A stretch of DNA of 10,697 bases from an uncultured Lachnospiraceae bacterium (GCA_937877165.1 CALEFO010000145.1:1-10697), one strand, 5' to 3'. Positions 1 to 7,606 are shown, numbered from the stretch's first letter. The notes: a model not told the origin generated them from the sequence alone. Made by a program: numbers and translations.

Positions 1-1266
1 CGTCAAACGCTTCTGCTTCATTCGATCCATAAGAGTCTGGAAAAAGCTTAAAAACCAATCATGAATAACCTCCAGGCTTTCCATATGTCGAATTTTCTCA
101 TATGGCTCAAATCCATCTCCAAACATCTCTTCTACGGTTGTTCCCTGCTCTGTAACAACTGACAGACACAACGAAATCACTCCAATGAAAATGGTAAGTG
201 CATAATCTTCTGACAAATGTTTCTCTCGGATAAACTGAAAAATTGCATCCAACGCCGTCTCCGTTTCTGAAAGATCCCGCACACGGATGCCGTGTAGCAG
301 CTTTTCATTCAGTTCTGCTGAATAAAAAGCTACCCGCAGTCTGCCATCCGCCAGACTGCGGTAACGCATAATCCGTTCTTCCCCCATACTCCATTTATTC
401 TGAAGTACCCTCAACGCTTCCTGATAAGACTGATGAATCTGCTTCAGATCATCCCGCCTCTCTCCAATTCCTACAGAAACCGTGAAGTGAAGATATTTCT
501 TGACAATTTTCTGTAGGCGCAAATACTGCTCATAAACAAAATTTTCTCCGGCACTAAGATCTTGAAATTGAAACAGGGATACCAGCCTGCCTTCCGGTCC
601 TGGAAAAACATCATGCCGCCCAGATGGAAAAGTCATCAGTTCATTCAAAATATTAGAAAGGCCATACTGGCACAGTGCCGCGTCCCTTGTTCCGCTCCAC
701 TTCTGGTAAAAATTGTCAATTTCCATCACCGCAATCTGATACCAGGCTGCTCCGGTGCAAAGCCCTATACGTTCTAGCTGAATTTTCAGTTCTTCATCCG
801 GCATCCAATATTCATTACTTATGAGCGCATTCAGAAGCTGCTGCCTGACCATTTCTGTATCTTTGATTTTTACTGCTTCGTCCTGGTTGTTCTGCATAAT
901 TTCTTCTCTGACACGAAGCAGAGTCTGCAGCAGTTCATCCTCACTAAATGGTTTCAGTATATAATCGGAAACCTCAAGCTGAATAGCCGTCCGCATATAT
1001 TCAAACTCACTGTAGCCGGTAAGAAGAATCACTCTGGTTTTCGGTTCCAGCTCGCGCAGTTTTCTGGTCAATTCGATGCCGTTCATGAGCGGCATGTTGA
1101 TATCAACAAACGCAATCGCCGGATGGAATTCCCTGGCTTTTTCCAGTGCATCTACTCCGTTCTGTGCTTCGCAGCAGACCGCAAAGTCATATTTTTCCCA
1201 GTCAAATGACTGAATCAGATATTGCCGGTACAATGGCTCATCATCCGCAATCATGATCTTCAGCAT
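1..1266 (-). CDS. YesN-type response regulator, C-terminal part missing
   Basis: Cytoplasmic response regulator, predicted to be phosphorylated by the kinase encoded just upstream and to activate transport genes. The frame is open without a stop from 1266 to the window edge (422 codons). Residues 1-115 form a receiver domain: the acidic pocket is D8-D9 in IADDEP, the phospho-acceptor is D55 in FVDINMP, and the conserved Thr and Lys are T83 in LLTGYSEFEY and K105 in YILKPF. Residues about 120-420 are the long linker region typical of YesN proteins. The family usually ends with an AraC-type double helix-turn-helix of about 100 residues, which would lie beyond the left edge and is not seen. I chose the ATG at 1266 because a GGAG at 1274-1277 sits 7 bases upstream. 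An alternative ATG at 1272 overlaps the kinase stop as ATGA but has the GGAG almost touching it. The overlap predicts translational coupling with the kinase. Family call is firm; the AraC ending is inferred. Confidence 0.93.
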   Translation of the reverse strand, partial: MLKIMIADDEPLYRQYLIQSFDWEKYDFAVCCEAQNGVDALEKAREFHPAIAFVDINMPLMNGIELTRKLRELEPKTRVILLTGYSEFEYMRTAIQLEVSDYILKPFSEDELLQTLLRVREEIMQNNQDEAVKIKDTEMVRQQLLNALISNEYWMPDEELKIQLERIGLCTGAAWYQIAVMEIDNFYQKWSGTRDAALCQYGLSNILNELMTFPSGRHDVFPGPEGRLVSLFQFQDLSAGENFVYEQYLRLQKIVKKYLHFTVSVGIGERRDDLKQIHQSYQEALRVLQNKWSMGEERIMRYRSLADGRLRVAFYSAELNEKLLHGIRVRDLSETETALDAIFQFIREKHLSEDYALTIFIGVISLCLSVVTEQGTTVEEMFGDGFEPYEKIRHMESLEVIHDWFLSFFQTLMDRMKQKRLT

Positions 1267-1277
1267 ATTCATTCTCC
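1264..1277 (-). promoter_or_regulatory. Ribosome binding site and kinase/regulator overlap
   Basis: On the minus strand the kinase's final codons contain GGAG (1277-1274). The kinase stop TGA (1271-1269) lies within an ATGAATATG string that offers two in-frame starts, at 1272 and 1266. The 7-base spacing from GGAG favours 1266. Either choice places the regulator start at the kinase stop, which is typical of coupled sensor/regulator pairs. Confidence 0.7.
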
Positions 1278-3083
1278 ATTAAGAGGCATCGTAAGAGTCA
1301 CTTTCGTTCCATGCCCTTTTTCACTTTGCACGTCTACCCCGTACGAATCTCCATAAAAAAGCCGGAAGCGCTCTTGCACGCTGCGTAGTCCAAAGGATCT
1401 ATTCCCGGCTTCCTGTTCCATTCTCCGGTCGAACAGGTGTAAGAGTACCTGACTTTCCATACCGACACCATTATCCGTTATAATAAAAATAATCCTCGAG
1501 CCATCGGATTCTCCGATCAACTGCAAATGTCCTGCCCCACCCTTTGGTACCAGCCCATGATGAATGGAATTCTCTACGATTGGCTGTAAAGAAAGCTTTG
1601 GAATTTTCTTATGCAAAAGCTTTTCGTCTACCGATATCTCGTAATCGAACATATCGGAAAACCGCCTGCTTTGAATATACAGATAATTTCTGACATTTTG
1701 TATTTCTTCCTCTACGAGGATAATCTCCCGTCCCTCGCTGAGCACCCCCCTGTAAAAGTCTGCCAGCGATTTCGCTGCAATCTGGGCCTCCTTTGCTCCC
1801 GCCATTCCGCACATTGTGTAAATCAATCCCAGCGAATTATAAAGAAAATGAGGCTTGATCTGGGCCTGGATCAATGCCAGCTCATACTCGCGTAGTTTCT
1901 TCTGCTTTCTGTCTGCCTGCTGCGTCAGATCATTGATTTTATCCATCATCTCCTGAAATCCGGTTGCCAGTTCACCAACCTCATCCGTTGTATTTACACG
2001 GATGGATACTGCAAATTTTCCTTCCTGAACTTCGCGCATTTTTTCTGTCAGCATCACAATCGGTTCCACTGTCCGTGCCGATAGAAACCGAGCAGCCAAA
2101 AAAATCAAAAACATAAAAGCAGCAATCAAAAGAATCATGACGGTCATACTGCTGCCGACACCCTCCGCCAGCTCCTCGAATGGAATCAGAATCATCAATT
2201 TCCATCCGAACCTCTGCAGCTTTGTACCTGCCATCAAAAATCTCTTTCCCTTCAGGTTTACCATTTTATGGAAATCCTTTTGCTCCTGAATCTCCTGCCT
2301 TATCGCTTCTGTTGCAAATGGCTTCAGCAATTCCTGCGAATTCTGAGAAACCACTACGTTCTCATCCAAATCCAGCATGACAATTTGCCCCGCCGAAACG
2401 CTTTCCCGAGGAAAAATATCAGCAAGAGAGGATTCCTTCAGATTCAGAATCAGAACTCCAAGTGTATCCCCTGTATCCGGATCAATGACCCGCTTCCCCA
2501 ACGATAGAACGGCTTCATTCGCATTCTCTGTAAAGAAATCTCTGTGCTCCATTGGAAACCAGACATTGGCAGGGCTATGCTCAAGCACCTTGTGATATTG
2601 CTCACTCTCTATGCCTTTGTCCAAATTGGCAAGCATTTTTGGATTTAACGTCACAGCATTCTGTTTCGAATCAATAAAAAGAATGGAATCCACATCTTCA
2701 AAGGACAGACTGCTGATTCGCAGTACATTTTCTTTCTGTCTCTGCAATGTTAACGCATCTGCATCTACCCAGGTATCGGATTGGTGATTGTGGTAAAACT
2801 GGATCAAATTCAGCGCAGTGATATTGGCGCAGTTTTCCATATTTGACAGTTTTGTATTGATTTGTACGGAGATCATTCTGGAATCGTCTTCCACCGTTCT
2901 CGTGGTCTTGTCCAACGTGACATGAACAAAAATAAGATTTGATATGAATCCTAGAATTAACAGCGGTACAACAATCAGCGGAACATACAGCAAGAGAATC
3001 TTGCTTTTGATCGGCAGGTTTCCAAACCACCTGATAAAATCAGCTTTATATTTTTCCATTTCTGATCTCAGTGAAAGATGCAT
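1269..3083 (-). CDS. YesM-type sensor histidine kinase
   Basis: Membrane sensor kinase that should phosphorylate the adjacent YesN-type regulator. With the start at 3083 it has 604 residues, normal for the family. Order of parts: a first transmembrane helix at about residues 27-52; an extracellular sensor region (about 55-308, dCache-like by position and pattern); a second helix at about 311-336; a HAMP linker (337-390); then the His_kinase/HATPase module. H412 in IKPHFLYNSL is the phosphorylated histidine. The N-box is LQPIVENSIHHG (N505), the G1 box is ITDNGVGM (D537), and the G2 region is SFGLRSVQERF followed by KGHGTKV. The frame extends upstream to an ATG at 3182, but the extra 33 residues are not membrane- or signal-like, and the ATG at 3083 has an AAGGAGT at 3095-3089 with 6-base spacing, so I prefer 3083. 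The ligand cannot be deduced; the neighbouring CUT1 transporter suggests a sugar-type signal. Confidence 0.95.
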   Translation of the reverse strand: MHLSLRSEMEKYKADFIRWFGNLPIKSKILLLYVPLIVVPLLILGFISNLIFVHVTLDKTTRTVEDDSRMISVQINTKLSNMENCANITALNLIQFYHNHQSDTWVDADALTLQRQKENVLRISSLSFEDVDSILFIDSKQNAVTLNPKMLANLDKGIESEQYHKVLEHSPANVWFPMEHRDFFTENANEAVLSLGKRVIDPDTGDTLGVLILNLKESSLADIFPRESVSAGQIVMLDLDENVVVSQNSQELLKPFATEAIRQEIQEQKDFHKMVNLKGKRFLMAGTKLQRFGWKLMILIPFEELAEGVGSSMTVMILLIAAFMFLIFLAARFLSARTVEPIVMLTEKMREVQEGKFAVSIRVNTTDEVGELATGFQEMMDKINDLTQQADRKQKKLREYELALIQAQIKPHFLYNSLGLIYTMCGMAGAKEAQIAAKSLADFYRGVLSEGREIILVEEEIQNVRNYLYIQSRRFSDMFDYEISVDEKLLHKKIPKLSLQPIVENSIHHGLVPKGGAGHLQLIGESDGSRIIFIITDNGVGMESQVLLHLFDRRMEQEAGNRSFGLRSVQERFRLFYGDSYGVDVQSEKGHGTKVTLTMPLNGE

Positions 3084-3154
3084 CCGCCACTCCTTCCTAC
3101 CATCTCCGATAAAACTCAACACCGAAAAAGAGATACCATATTCCTGTAAAGTCA

Positions 3155-3182
3155 AGAATATGATACCTCCATTTTCTGTCAA
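3155..3182 (-). promoter_or_regulatory. Possible sigma-A promoter for the kinase/regulator pair
   Basis: On the minus strand TTGACA (3182-3177) is followed after 16 bases by TATTCT (3160-3155), about 70 bases upstream of the preferred kinase start at 3083. The -35 is a consensus match and the -10 is imperfect. It lies in the 119-base gap after the split-barrel gene, where a separate promoter for the regulatory pair would be expected. I see no clear terminator in this gap, so read-through from the upstream operon is also possible. Confidence 0.3.
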
Positions 3183-3202
3183 GTAAAAAGCAGCTTTCCG
3201 AC

Positions 3203-3595
3203 TTAGAAGTTGATCGTGCGAGGCTCCTTTCCAAATCCGTACAGCACTGCCTTCGTATTTTTCAGATAAAAAACTGCTGTATTCCCATCTCCTGCCGCAT
3301 ACATTTTTTTCAGCTCTGGTATCGTTTCGAGCATCGCCTTCTGCGCCTCAATGTCCGGATCATGTACCGCTTCCGCAGTCAATCGGAGCCATTCTCCATC
3401 CAGCATTGCACAGATTTCCACCTTCGGATTCTTTAAAAGCTGTTTCGCAACATTTTTCTTTAGTCCGGTTTCAAAATAGAGCTTTCCCTTATAAATCATC
3501 TGCGATCCGAACGGCCGCACCTTGGGCTGTCCATCCTCATCGGTTGCCAGATACCATACTCCTGCCTTTTTTAGAAAATTCAGAATCTCTTCCAT
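3203..3595 (-). CDS. Pyridoxamine 5'-phosphate oxidase-type FMN split-barrel protein
   Basis: Small cytosolic protein of 130 residues with the compact split-barrel pattern of the PNPOx-like superfamily, which usually binds FMN (sometimes F420 or heme) as a homodimer. Visible family features are WYLATDEDGQPKVRPFG (about residues 14-30), the strand-turn-strand GKLYFETGLKKNVAKQL (37-53), and NPKVEICAM leading into a WLRLTAEA strand (56-76). The C-terminal half is short, and the second domain of true biosynthetic PdxH (about 210 residues) is absent, so a role in vitamin B6 synthesis is unlikely. Related small proteins are flavin-dependent reductases or flavin carriers of unknown substrate. A GGAGG lies 9 bases before the ATG. 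It follows the MoaF-like gene by 39 bases and is probably co-transcribed with it. Fold call is confident; the substrate is unknown. Confidence 0.88.
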   Translation of the reverse strand: MEEILNFLKKAGVWYLATDEDGQPKVRPFGSQMIYKGKLYFETGLKKNVAKQLLKNPKVEICAMLDGEWLRLTAEAVHDPDIEAQKAMLETIPELKKMYAAGDGNTAVFYLKNTKAVLYGFGKEPRTINF

Positions 3596-3612
3596 TATTC
3601 ATTTCCTCCATA

Positions 3613-3628
3613 CCGCATTACATTGCGG
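3613..3628 (-). other. Weak intercistronic inverted repeat
   Basis: Between the MoaF-like and split-barrel genes there is CCGCA, a 6-base spacer, then TGCGG, a 5-bp stem. No T-run follows in the transcription direction, so it is not a convincing terminator. At most it is a minor mRNA structure. Confidence 0.25.
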
Positions 3629-3634
3629 AAAATA

Positions 3635-4459
3635 CTATTGTTTGTCCGTTATCAATCTCCCCACAGCTCCCAAGGTGTAACTTTCGAGCCGATCCGCCAA
3701 ACTGATCCCAAAGCTTGCCGCCACATCATGAAGCGTATTCAAATTGATCAGCGTACACATTTCTGTTCCAATGTGACTCTGTTCCACCCAGCTCATAATA
3801 TAGAAATTCTCTCTGACCTTTACGTAATCACAAAAGAACCCTCCACAGGCAACATCCTCTCCATCTACACGAATCAGATCTGTTTTAAATAAATGAGAGA
3901 CATAGGTGTGAATTGCGGTAAAGCTCCCGGCCCTGTCATACTGCCATTCAATGGCGATTCCGGTCATATCACGCGTAAATTCATGCCTTTGTGTCGGGAT
4001 TTCTCTCTCACTGTCCGCATATCCGAAATGAAATTCCCGTTCTACTTCCCTAGGTCTTTCACTTGCTCCAAGAAAGCTGTGAATCAATGTCACAAGGCAA
4101 TTGTCAAGATCCACAAAGATTGTAAAGGACTCCAGCGGAAACGTAAATGAACGCAAATGGTTGATCAGAAACAGATTTTCCTGATCCAGCTGCAGAATCT
4201 GACAATACTCATCATGATACCAGCTCCCGTTTTCGCTCCACCGCAGCTTCTCCGGAGAGAAAATCTTATAATACAAATCCCTGAAATCATCGAATTTGAA
4301 GTGAAACGACCGGCCATTCAATTTATCGGAAAACGGAGGCCTGGTTTCCTCTCCAAGCCCCGCTTGCGCAATGCCCTCCTTCTGATCACGAATACAGATT
4401 TCCCGAACCTCTTCACAGGATAATTCCCGGCACCTTTCCCTGACTCTGTCCTGTTTCAT
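3635..4459 (-). CDS. MoaF-like protein (calycin-type fold)
   Basis: A soluble protein of 274 residues without signal peptide or membrane helix. It appears to be a two-part MoaF-family protein. The first half (about residues 44-150) starts with SDKLNGRSFHFKFDD, continues through a Trp- and Tyr-rich strand region (RWSENGSWYHDEY) and ends in an ECH-like strand set. The second half (about 157-255) has HEFTRDMTGIAIEWQY, the HTYVSHLFKT strand, then DYVKVRENFYIMSWVEQ, which matches the family's pattern of a short Tyr-x-x-x-Trp-x-Glu strand. The length fits the family. The MoaF name is historical: the Klebsiella gene belongs to a monoamine-inducible operon, and a molybdenum cofactor role is doubtful. 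No catalytic residues can be assigned. The start is supported by AAGGAGA a few bases upstream. It lies 10 bases after the MFS gene, so the two are very likely co-expressed and may share a small-molecule substrate. Family assignment is from recalled sequence pattern, moderately sure. Confidence 0.65.
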   Translation of the reverse strand: MKQDRVRERCRELSCEEVREICIRDQKEGIAQAGLGEETRPPFSDKLNGRSFHFKFDDFRDLYYKIFSPEKLRWSENGSWYHDEYCQILQLDQENLFLINHLRSFTFPLESFTIFVDLDNCLVTLIHSFLGASERPREVEREFHFGYADSEREIPTQRHEFTRDMTGIAIEWQYDRAGSFTAIHTYVSHLFKTDLIRVDGEDVACGGFFCDYVKVRENFYIMSWVEQSHIGTEMCTLINLNTLHDVAASFGISLADRLESYTLGAVGRLITDKQ

Positions 4460-4469
4460 CGCTCTCCTT

Positions 4470-5687
4470 TTAGGCCGCTTCCCCTTCCACCGTTTCTTTT
4501 TCCTTCCGGAAAGGACTGCGAATCAAAAATCCTGCGCCAATAATTGCATACGCGATCATCGAAATAGTAATTGCACTGAGAATGCTCTCCCCGAAAACCA
4601 TCTTCAGGAAATTAATATAATAAGCTACTGCGAAGGAACCGATAGTTCCGCCGATTCCAGCAATTGCAACTGCAACAGATAGATAGCTTCTCGGTACAAT
4701 TCTTCCCAGCCACTCACTAAAGGAGCTGAAAATCACGGTTCCCGCAATATTGATCATGCACAGTCCAATGGTCAGCTGAAGCACAGTGGATGTTGCGGTA
4801 TAAATGACAAACATACCCGCAACCGATAATAAAAATCCAAGTCCGAGAATCCACCTCTTTGTCTTCTCAAAGATTTTTCCGAAGAACAATCCTCCGATCA
4901 CTCCTGCAAAATTAAAGGCCGAGATAGCACCCGCAGCAACCGTAGCTCCGCCAAAGCCGCGGATATCAATCAGCTCAGACAGCTGCATCAGCATCGGAAT
5001 GTTCAGCATGTTCATAAGAAGCTGAATCAGGGGAATCAGGAAAAACACCTTGTTTACAGACCGGAAAAAATTCCGGATGTTGACCTTTTCCTTGCTATTC
5101 TTATCGCTCAGTTCCATATCCGGAAGAAGAAAGGCCGCAATCAGACCGATTCCTCCAAGGAGGTATCCCAGAAAGACGAATCTGGCATCAATATCTGCAA
5201 GGACACCGCCCAGCATGGTCAGAGCTACACCACCGGCATATCCGATCATGTTAACGTAGCCAAGAAGTGTCACTCTTCGTTTCTCTGCAAACAATCCGAT
5301 GATCATGGAATTGGCAACCGGTCCCATCAAACCAAGGCTCAATCCGACCAGATTCATTCCGACAAAGGTATACCAGTAATTATCTACAAAAAACGGGGTA
5401 AATCCGCCGAACAGAAACATAATCGATGCAATAATTGCCATTGTCCGGTAGCGAAGCTTTGTCCCCAACACAGCACCTGCAATGATGTTGCCGATAAATG
5501 CAAACGCATTGGGAAAAGATGAAAACAAATAGACATTGTGTCCTGCAAAGTGCTCTCTGAGAACGTTCATCGCCGGGTTCAGCATGCTGGTCGCCTGGCC
5601 GATGAGCGGGAAGCACATAATTCCTATAATAGTCAGGATCCCAGGATCCTGATGTTTTTCCTCTGTATTAATCTGAGTTTTATTCAT
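4470..5687 (-). CDS. Major facilitator superfamily transporter
   Basis: Integral inner-membrane transporter of 405 residues, the usual MFS length, with about 12 hydrophobic segments arranged 6+6 around a central charged loop at about residues 191-214 (starting DMELSDKNSKEK). Loop motifs resembling MFS motif A are visible but degenerate: GTKLRYRT (75-82) after helix 2, and GKIFEKTKRW (270-279) after helix 8. Helix 4-5 has GLSLGLMGPVANSMIIG, and helix 11 is rich in glycine (AIAGIGGTIGS). Both ends are cytosolic and charged. The GAGG lies 8 bases before the ATG. The subfamily and substrate cannot be read from the sequence; the dense packing with the MoaF-like gene and the beta-helix gene suggests it carries their substrate or product, in either direction. 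Its presence in an operon that already has an ABC importer suggests a second, different cargo. Superfamily call firm. Confidence 0.93.
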   Translation of the reverse strand: MNKTQINTEEKHQDPGILTIIGIMCFPLIGQATSMLNPAMNVLREHFAGHNVYLFSSFPNAFAFIGNIIAGAVLGTKLRYRTMAIIASIMFLFGGFTPFFVDNYWYTFVGMNLVGLSLGLMGPVANSMIIGLFAEKRRVTLLGYVNMIGYAGGVALTMLGGVLADIDARFVFLGYLLGGIGLIAAFLLPDMELSDKNSKEKVNIRNFFRSVNKVFFLIPLIQLLMNMLNIPMLMQLSELIDIRGFGGATVAAGAISAFNFAGVIGGLFFGKIFEKTKRWILGLGFLLSVAGMFVIYTATSTVLQLTIGLCMINIAGTVIFSSFSEWLGRIVPRSYLSVAVAIAGIGGTIGSFAVAYYINFLKMVFGESILSAITISMIAYAIIGAGFLIRSPFRKEKETVEGEAA

Positions 5688-5726
5688 TTTGATCGCCTCT
5701 TTTCTTCGGTTCTGTTCAGCTCTTAT

Positions 5727-7526
5727 TTACTTTACAGTAATCAAAATCTGTCCTTTGTATGTTCCCGGACGGATCTCGGTGGGAATTCCATCCACCGTCA
5801 TCCTGGCCTTTTTGCGCTCTCCTGCATAGATCACAGAGCTTTTCTCCAGCGTAAGTGCCGTAAGGTAGCTGTCTCCTGTCACCTCCCAAACGCTATGGTG
5901 ATCCAGATGCAAGATGACCCCATTGTTGACCGTTGCCTGCGCCATGCAGGTTACATTTCCCATCTCCTCACAATTAGCCACATCAATTCTTTGAAGTTCT
6001 CTGTGGTAAACCGCCTTAGCACTGCTGATTTTTCCCTGAATCCGAGCGTTCTCAAGACACACCTCCAGATTCTTAGGCCCCTGCAGATCCTTTCCTCTTA
6101 CGCCGCGGACATGGACGAAGTTCGGCGGGACCTCTTCTACATCCTGCGGATCCGGAAGTGTCTCAGCAAGCAAGTTGGTCGTTGCATTGTAGAAATCACC
6201 AGAAAGCTCTGTATTAGAAATCTTGACAAAAACATCCTCTGTCACAGACGCCGTTGTCAGATCCCTTCCTTTCAGGAAATGATCCTCTCCCTGCGGCACT
6301 GCATAATGATCAGACAAATAACCAGGATCATCATTATCAATAACCTGCAGGATCGTCCCTGTATCTGACTTCACCGTTGCATGATCAACTTCAATCCGTA
6401 CGGCACTTCCCTTAACAGAAAAGCACGCCTTTCCGGTCTGCATGTCAGAACCCTCCGCGATTCGAAGGAAACCTCCAGAGCTTCGGAACGCACATAGCCC
6501 CCAACGCTTGGATCGGATCACGGTATGATCCAGGAATTCTGCACCGGTCTTTCCAAGTGACATATACATCAGGCATGTAGAAACATGAAACCGACAATGG
6601 TCATATCTGTGATATGCGCCGTATTCTTCCTTCTCCTGGTAACCGTCTTCTACATCACAGTTGATTCCAAAGCACCCATAGCCATGATTCCCGGTCACCG
6701 TGAAATCAGAATCTTTGCCATACACCCGAACTCCCGATGCATCATCATCCACGGAAATAACTCCCCAGTTTCTGGTGCTCACCGAGCAGTTGTAGAAATT
6801 CATCTTCCCGCGCTCATCAAGCGTGGTAACATGGGCACTCCCCCGCAGTCCGATCTGCCAGGGTGGTGTACAAGGATGTCCGTCTGCAGCAGCCCTCTCG
6901 CGTTCCTCTGCCGTCAGCTCCGGTCCATCAGCATGCAATCTGCAGTTCTCGAATGTCATCTCGCTGTCCTCAAACGCAGCAACGGCAGTTCGTGCTCCGC
7001 CTTTTGTGAGAATGGTAGAATCCTTCACAAGAACCTTTGCATCTCCCAATGTCAGAATTCCGGCTCCCTTTCCAAGACCGTCAACACCAAACGATTCCAG
7101 ATTGCAGTACAGATCCCGAATTTCACAGCTTCCATTCTCAACAACAATTCCATTGCTGTCGGTTTCTTCACTCACAATCCGTCCACCGTCCACACAGATT
7201 TCCGTATTCTGCCTGGTATTGAAGGAAAATGCCGAGTTGCTCTCCTGAGGCTTTCCATCCTTAATGTACAATGCGGCTTTTAGTTCAATTGGCGTTTCTC
7301 CTGCAACTCGTGAATAGGTGTGGCAAACTGGTTCTACAATTCGAAGCTGAACTTTTCCCTCATACACTCCCGGAGCAGGCGCAGTACAAATTCCGTTTAC
7401 GGTCATGTACAATCTTTTGCCTTCTGGAACCTTAATGCTTCCCTTCTCACCAATGACAAGTCCATCCAGTGTCATGTCTTTGTCAATGTTCCAAACTTCC
7501 TGTACTTCTTTTTTCATTTGTTCCAT
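5727..7526 (-). CDS. Right-handed beta-helix protein with duplicated end caps
   Basis: A 599-residue protein with no signal peptide or membrane segment, so predicted cytosolic. Residues about 105-545 consist of short strand-turn repeats rich in N, D, G and inward V/I/L (for example GIVVENGSCEIRDLYC, AKVLVKDSTILTKGG, MNFYNCSVSTRNWGVISV, VRVYGKDSDFTVTGNHG), as in parallel beta-helix proteins of the pectate-lyase-like superfamily. About 15-20 cysteines fit a reducing cytosol. Residues 11-64 and 546-599 align without gaps with 18 of 54 identical positions, including VW, MTV-x-GI-x-T and PG-x-Y-x-G, so the helix is framed by a duplicated segment. I see none of the GH28 signature motifs (NTD, GHG, RIK) and no pectate lyase calcium/arginine set. 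Function is unknown: a hydrolase, lyase, epimerase or binding scaffold are all possible. The start at 7526 has GAGG 8 bases upstream, within a hairpin. It sits between the ABC permeases and the MFS gene. Confidence 0.85.
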   Translation of the reverse strand: MEQMKKEVQEVWNIDKDMTLDGLVIGEKGSIKVPEGKRLYMTVNGICTAPAPGVYEGKVQLRIVEPVCHTYSRVAGETPIELKAALYIKDGKPQESNSAFSFNTRQNTEICVDGGRIVSEETDSNGIVVENGSCEIRDLYCNLESFGVDGLGKGAGILTLGDAKVLVKDSTILTKGGARTAVAAFEDSEMTFENCRLHADGPELTAEERERAAADGHPCTPPWQIGLRGSAHVTTLDERGKMNFYNCSVSTRNWGVISVDDDASGVRVYGKDSDFTVTGNHGYGCFGINCDVEDGYQEKEEYGAYHRYDHCRFHVSTCLMYMSLGKTGAEFLDHTVIRSKRWGLCAFRSSGGFLRIAEGSDMQTGKACFSVKGSAVRIEVDHATVKSDTGTILQVIDNDDPGYLSDHYAVPQGEDHFLKGRDLTTASVTEDVFVKISNTELSGDFYNATTNLLAETLPDPQDVEEVPPNFVHVRGVRGKDLQGPKNLEVCLENARIQGKISSAKAVYHRELQRIDVANCEEMGNVTCMAQATVNNGVILHLDHHSVWEVTGDSYLTALTLEKSSVIYAGERKKARMTVDGIPTEIRPGTYKGQILITVK

Positions 7527-7534
7527 TTTATATA

Positions 7535-7545
7535 CCTCGCTGAGG
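7535..7545 (-). promoter_or_regulatory. Ribosome binding site enclosed in a small hairpin
   Basis: Minus strand CCTC-AGC-GAGG: the GAGG (7538-7535), 8 bases before the ATG at 7526, is the only Shine-Dalgarno-like sequence for the beta-helix gene, and it is the 3' arm of this 4-bp stem. The stem alone is weak. Confidence 0.5.
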
Positions 7546-7570
7546 CGAAATTCGCGAAGGCGATTTCGCC
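7544..7570. repeat. Bulged 11-bp inverted repeat near the beta-helix gene start
   Basis: On the minus strand GGCGAAA plus TCGC pairs with GCGA plus TTTCGCC, with loop CTTC and one bulged A. Its distal arm shares bases 7544-7545 with the small hairpin that covers the ribosome binding site, so the two cannot both be fully formed. Confidence 0.7.
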
Positions 7571-7577
7571 GAATGCG

Positions 7578-7605
7578 GCAGCCGGTGCGTCAGCACCGAT
7601 GCTGC
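7578..7605. repeat. Bulged 11-bp inverted repeat
   Basis: GCAGC and CGGTGC (7578-7588) pair with GCACCG (7593-7598) and GCTGC (7601-7605), leaving a 4-base loop and a 2-base bulge at 7599-7600. It is GC-rich and directly adjoins the perfect palindrome. Confidence 0.75.
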
Positions 7606-7606
7606 T

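Noticed and set aside
86..115. CCATATG / CATATGG inverted repeat near the left end
   Set aside because: It is short, lies inside the regulator's coding frame, and is not at the sequence edge, so neither an operator nor a fold-back is supported.
562..777. 71-codon plus-strand open frame
   Set aside because: It is antisense within the response regulator, whose frame is continuous here and carries the family pattern.
3084..3182. Longer kinase start at the ATG at 3182, adding 33 residues
   Set aside because: The extra segment is not signal- or membrane-like, has a poor start context, and overlaps a promoter-like sequence, while the ATG at 3083 has an ideal AAGGAGT site.
5538..6368. 276-codon plus-strand open frame
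   Set aside because: It lies wholly opposite the well-supported MFS and beta-helix genes, and its translation has no recognisable domain; it is a shadow of their codon bias.
6585..7283. 232-codon plus-strand open frame
   Set aside because: It is antisense to the beta-helix gene; only its first residues look hydrophobic, and nothing else supports it as a gene.
5727..7526. GH28 polygalacturonase or classical pectate lyase assignment
   Set aside because: The beta-helix pattern is present but the diagnostic catalytic motifs are not seen; isolated DD and NHG strings are out of the expected context.
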